A DNA stretch of 5,622 bases from an uncultured Collinsella sp. Its GTDB lineage: Bacteria > Actinomycetota > Coriobacteriia > Coriobacteriales > Coriobacteriaceae. The notes beneath the pieces were generated by a model that worked only from the letters and a program-made list of their open reading frames with translations, had not been told where the DNA came from and ran no database searches. Location of the stretch: contig USLO01000118.1 in the NCBI GenBank assembly GCA_900555515.1, positions 1 to 5,622 of the forward strand, written 5' to 3'. Both the position numbers and the translations under genes were made by a program. Positions 4,988-5,622 of the stretch are shown in pieces (positions within the stretch are counted from its first letter, which is position 1; the number at the start of each line of letters is the position of its first letter).

Positions 4988-5545
4988 CTATTTCTTGAAC
5001 GGGAAACCGAAGGCGTCCAGAAGGGCCTTGGCCTCCTCATCGGTGTTGGCGGTGGTCACGAAAGTGATGTCCATACCACGCTGGTGATCGACGGAGTCGA
5101 AGTCGATCTCGGGGAAGATGAGCTGCTCGGTGACGCCCATGGAGAAGTTACCACGGCCGTCGAAGCTCTTGGCGGAGATGCCGCGGAAGTCGCGGATACG
5201 GGGGATCGCGACGGAGGTCAGACGATCGAAGAACTCCCACATACGGTCGCCACGCAGGGTAACCTTGCAGCCGATCGGCATACCAGCGCGCAGGCGGAAG
5301 GTAGCGATGGACTTGCGGGCACGGGTGATCATCGGCTGCTGGCCGGTGATGGCGCGCAGGTCGCGCACGGCACCGTCGATGGCCTTGGAATCGGTAGCGG
5401 CCTCGCCGACACCCATGTTCACGACGATCTTCTCAAACTTGGGGATCATCATGACGTTCTCGTACTGGAACTTGTCCTGAAGCTGCTGCTTGACCTCGTT
5501 GTTGTACTTGGTCTTCAGACGCGGCACATACTTCTCTTCTGCCAT
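4988..5545 (-). CDS. rplE: 50S ribosomal protein L5
   Basis: L5 binds 5S rRNA, helps form the central protuberance and contacts the P-site tRNA. The product is 185 aa, slightly longer than the common 178-180 owing to its N terminus (MAEEKYVPRLKTKY). PKFEKIVVNMGVGEA (35-49) is the conserved first strand and loop. Residues 74-99 hold TRARKSIATFRLRAGMPIG and following. RIRDFRGIS (116-124) and the C-terminal DEEAKALLDAFGFPFKK complete the family pattern. The ATG at 5545-5543 has AAGGAG 6 nt upstream. It is the first complete gene of the window, and rplX is expected before it. In E. coli this start region is where S8 represses the operon; I cannot identify the S8 site here by eye. Confidence 0.97.
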   Translation of the reverse strand: MAEEKYVPRLKTKYNNEVKQQLQDKFQYENVMMIPKFEKIVVNMGVGEAATDSKAIDGAVRDLRAITGQQPMITRARKSIATFRLRAGMPIGCKVTLRGDRMWEFFDRLTSVAIPRIRDFRGISAKSFDGRGNFSMGVTEQLIFPEIDFDSVDHQRGMDITFVTTANTDEEAKALLDAFGFPFKK

Positions 5546-5622
5546 TGTTCACTCCTTCTTGGGGTTTTAAGCACGGGGCGTGGCCACGGTGGGTTGTCCT
5601 CGTGCCTCCTGGCTGCATCCGC
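5546..5622 (-). other. rplE upstream segment, possibly including the rplX end
   Basis: This stretch precedes rplE, where rplX (L24) is expected. The best candidate for its end is the frame stopping at TAA 5569-5567, 21 nt before rplE, which would give a 17-residue tail GCSQEARGQPTVATPRA. That tail does not resemble an L24 C terminus I recognise and uses codons rare in the neighbours (GGA, CGA, CAA), so the segment may be entirely intercistronic. An imperfect stem-loop lies at 5571-5605, and AAGGAG for rplE lies near 5552-5557. Confidence refers to the description, not to an rplX call. Confidence 0.35.
5571..5605 (-). promoter_or_regulatory. Imperfect stem-loop upstream of rplE
   Basis: In the transcript GCACGAGG (5605-5598) pairs with CCCCGTGC (5578-5571), seven pairs and one A-C mismatch, around a 19-nt loop that holds the 10-bp palindrome CGTGGCCACG (5588-5579, one base of which abuts the stem). 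It ends about 14 nt before the rplE Shine-Dalgarno. By position it could be a control site for rplE translation, but that is inference only. Confidence 0.4.

Noticed and set aside
5433..5618. Minus-strand 61-codon frame overlapping the rplE start
   Set aside because: It lies out of frame over the first rplE codons, has no known motif and has no independent ribosome-binding site that fits better than that of rplE.
1..5622. Mobile elements, CRISPR arrays, tRNA or rRNA genes, foreign insertions
   Set aside because: None is seen: the gene order is a textbook spc operon, every gene is intact, there are no long direct repeats, and codon use is even across the genes.

Overview
The window is a minus-strand stretch of the bacterial spc (ribosomal protein / secretion) operon, carrying essential housekeeping genes. 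In transcription order, from high to low coordinates, it holds rplE (L5), rpsN (S14, zinc type), rpsH (S8), rplF (L6), rplR (L18), rpsE (S5), rpmD (L30), rplO (L15), secY, adk and the first 30 codons of map. All genes are intact except map, which runs off the left edge. The gene expected upstream of rplE is rplX (L24); at most a poorly supported tail of it lies in the last 55 bases.

The organism is probably a high-to-moderate GC Gram-positive bacterium, most likely of the Coriobacteriia (Collinsella-like). This is inference. The support is the spc order running directly into secY-adk-map, GC-ending codon preference, a zinc-ribbon S14, and an adenylate kinase with a four-cysteine LID. The last point argues against mycobacteria and streptomycetes, whose short adenylate kinases lack that zinc site, as far as I know. 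No mobile, viral or foreign-looking sequence is visible.

Layout. From 5622 to 5546 there is an intercistronic or rplX-tail segment with an imperfect stem-loop. From 5545 to 3635 lie rplE, rpsN, rpsH and rplF, separated by gaps of 79, 119 and 33 nt. A 75-nt gap follows, then rplR, rpsE, rpmD, rplO and secY are packed tightly, with gaps of 14, 2 and 3 nt and then a 7-nt overlap. adk follows secY after 18 nt, and map overlaps adk by 4 nt (ATGA). Three of the four widest intercistronic regions hold a perfect or near-perfect stem-loop (4943-4972, 4711-4730, 3588-3609), and the segment before rplE holds an imperfect one. No canonical Rho-independent terminator, promoter or gene-free stretch over 300 bases is present, so one polycistronic transcript crossing the whole window is the simplest reading.

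Functionally, the ribosomal proteins supply both subunits: L5, L6, L15, L18 and L30 for the large one; S5, S8 and S14 for the small one. secY encodes the channel through which ribosome products leave the cytosol. adk maintains adenylate balance, and map removes initiator methionine. I found no undescribed system. The points worth a second look are the intercistronic RNA stem-loops, the compact zinc LID of Adk, and the non-ATG and overlapping starts.
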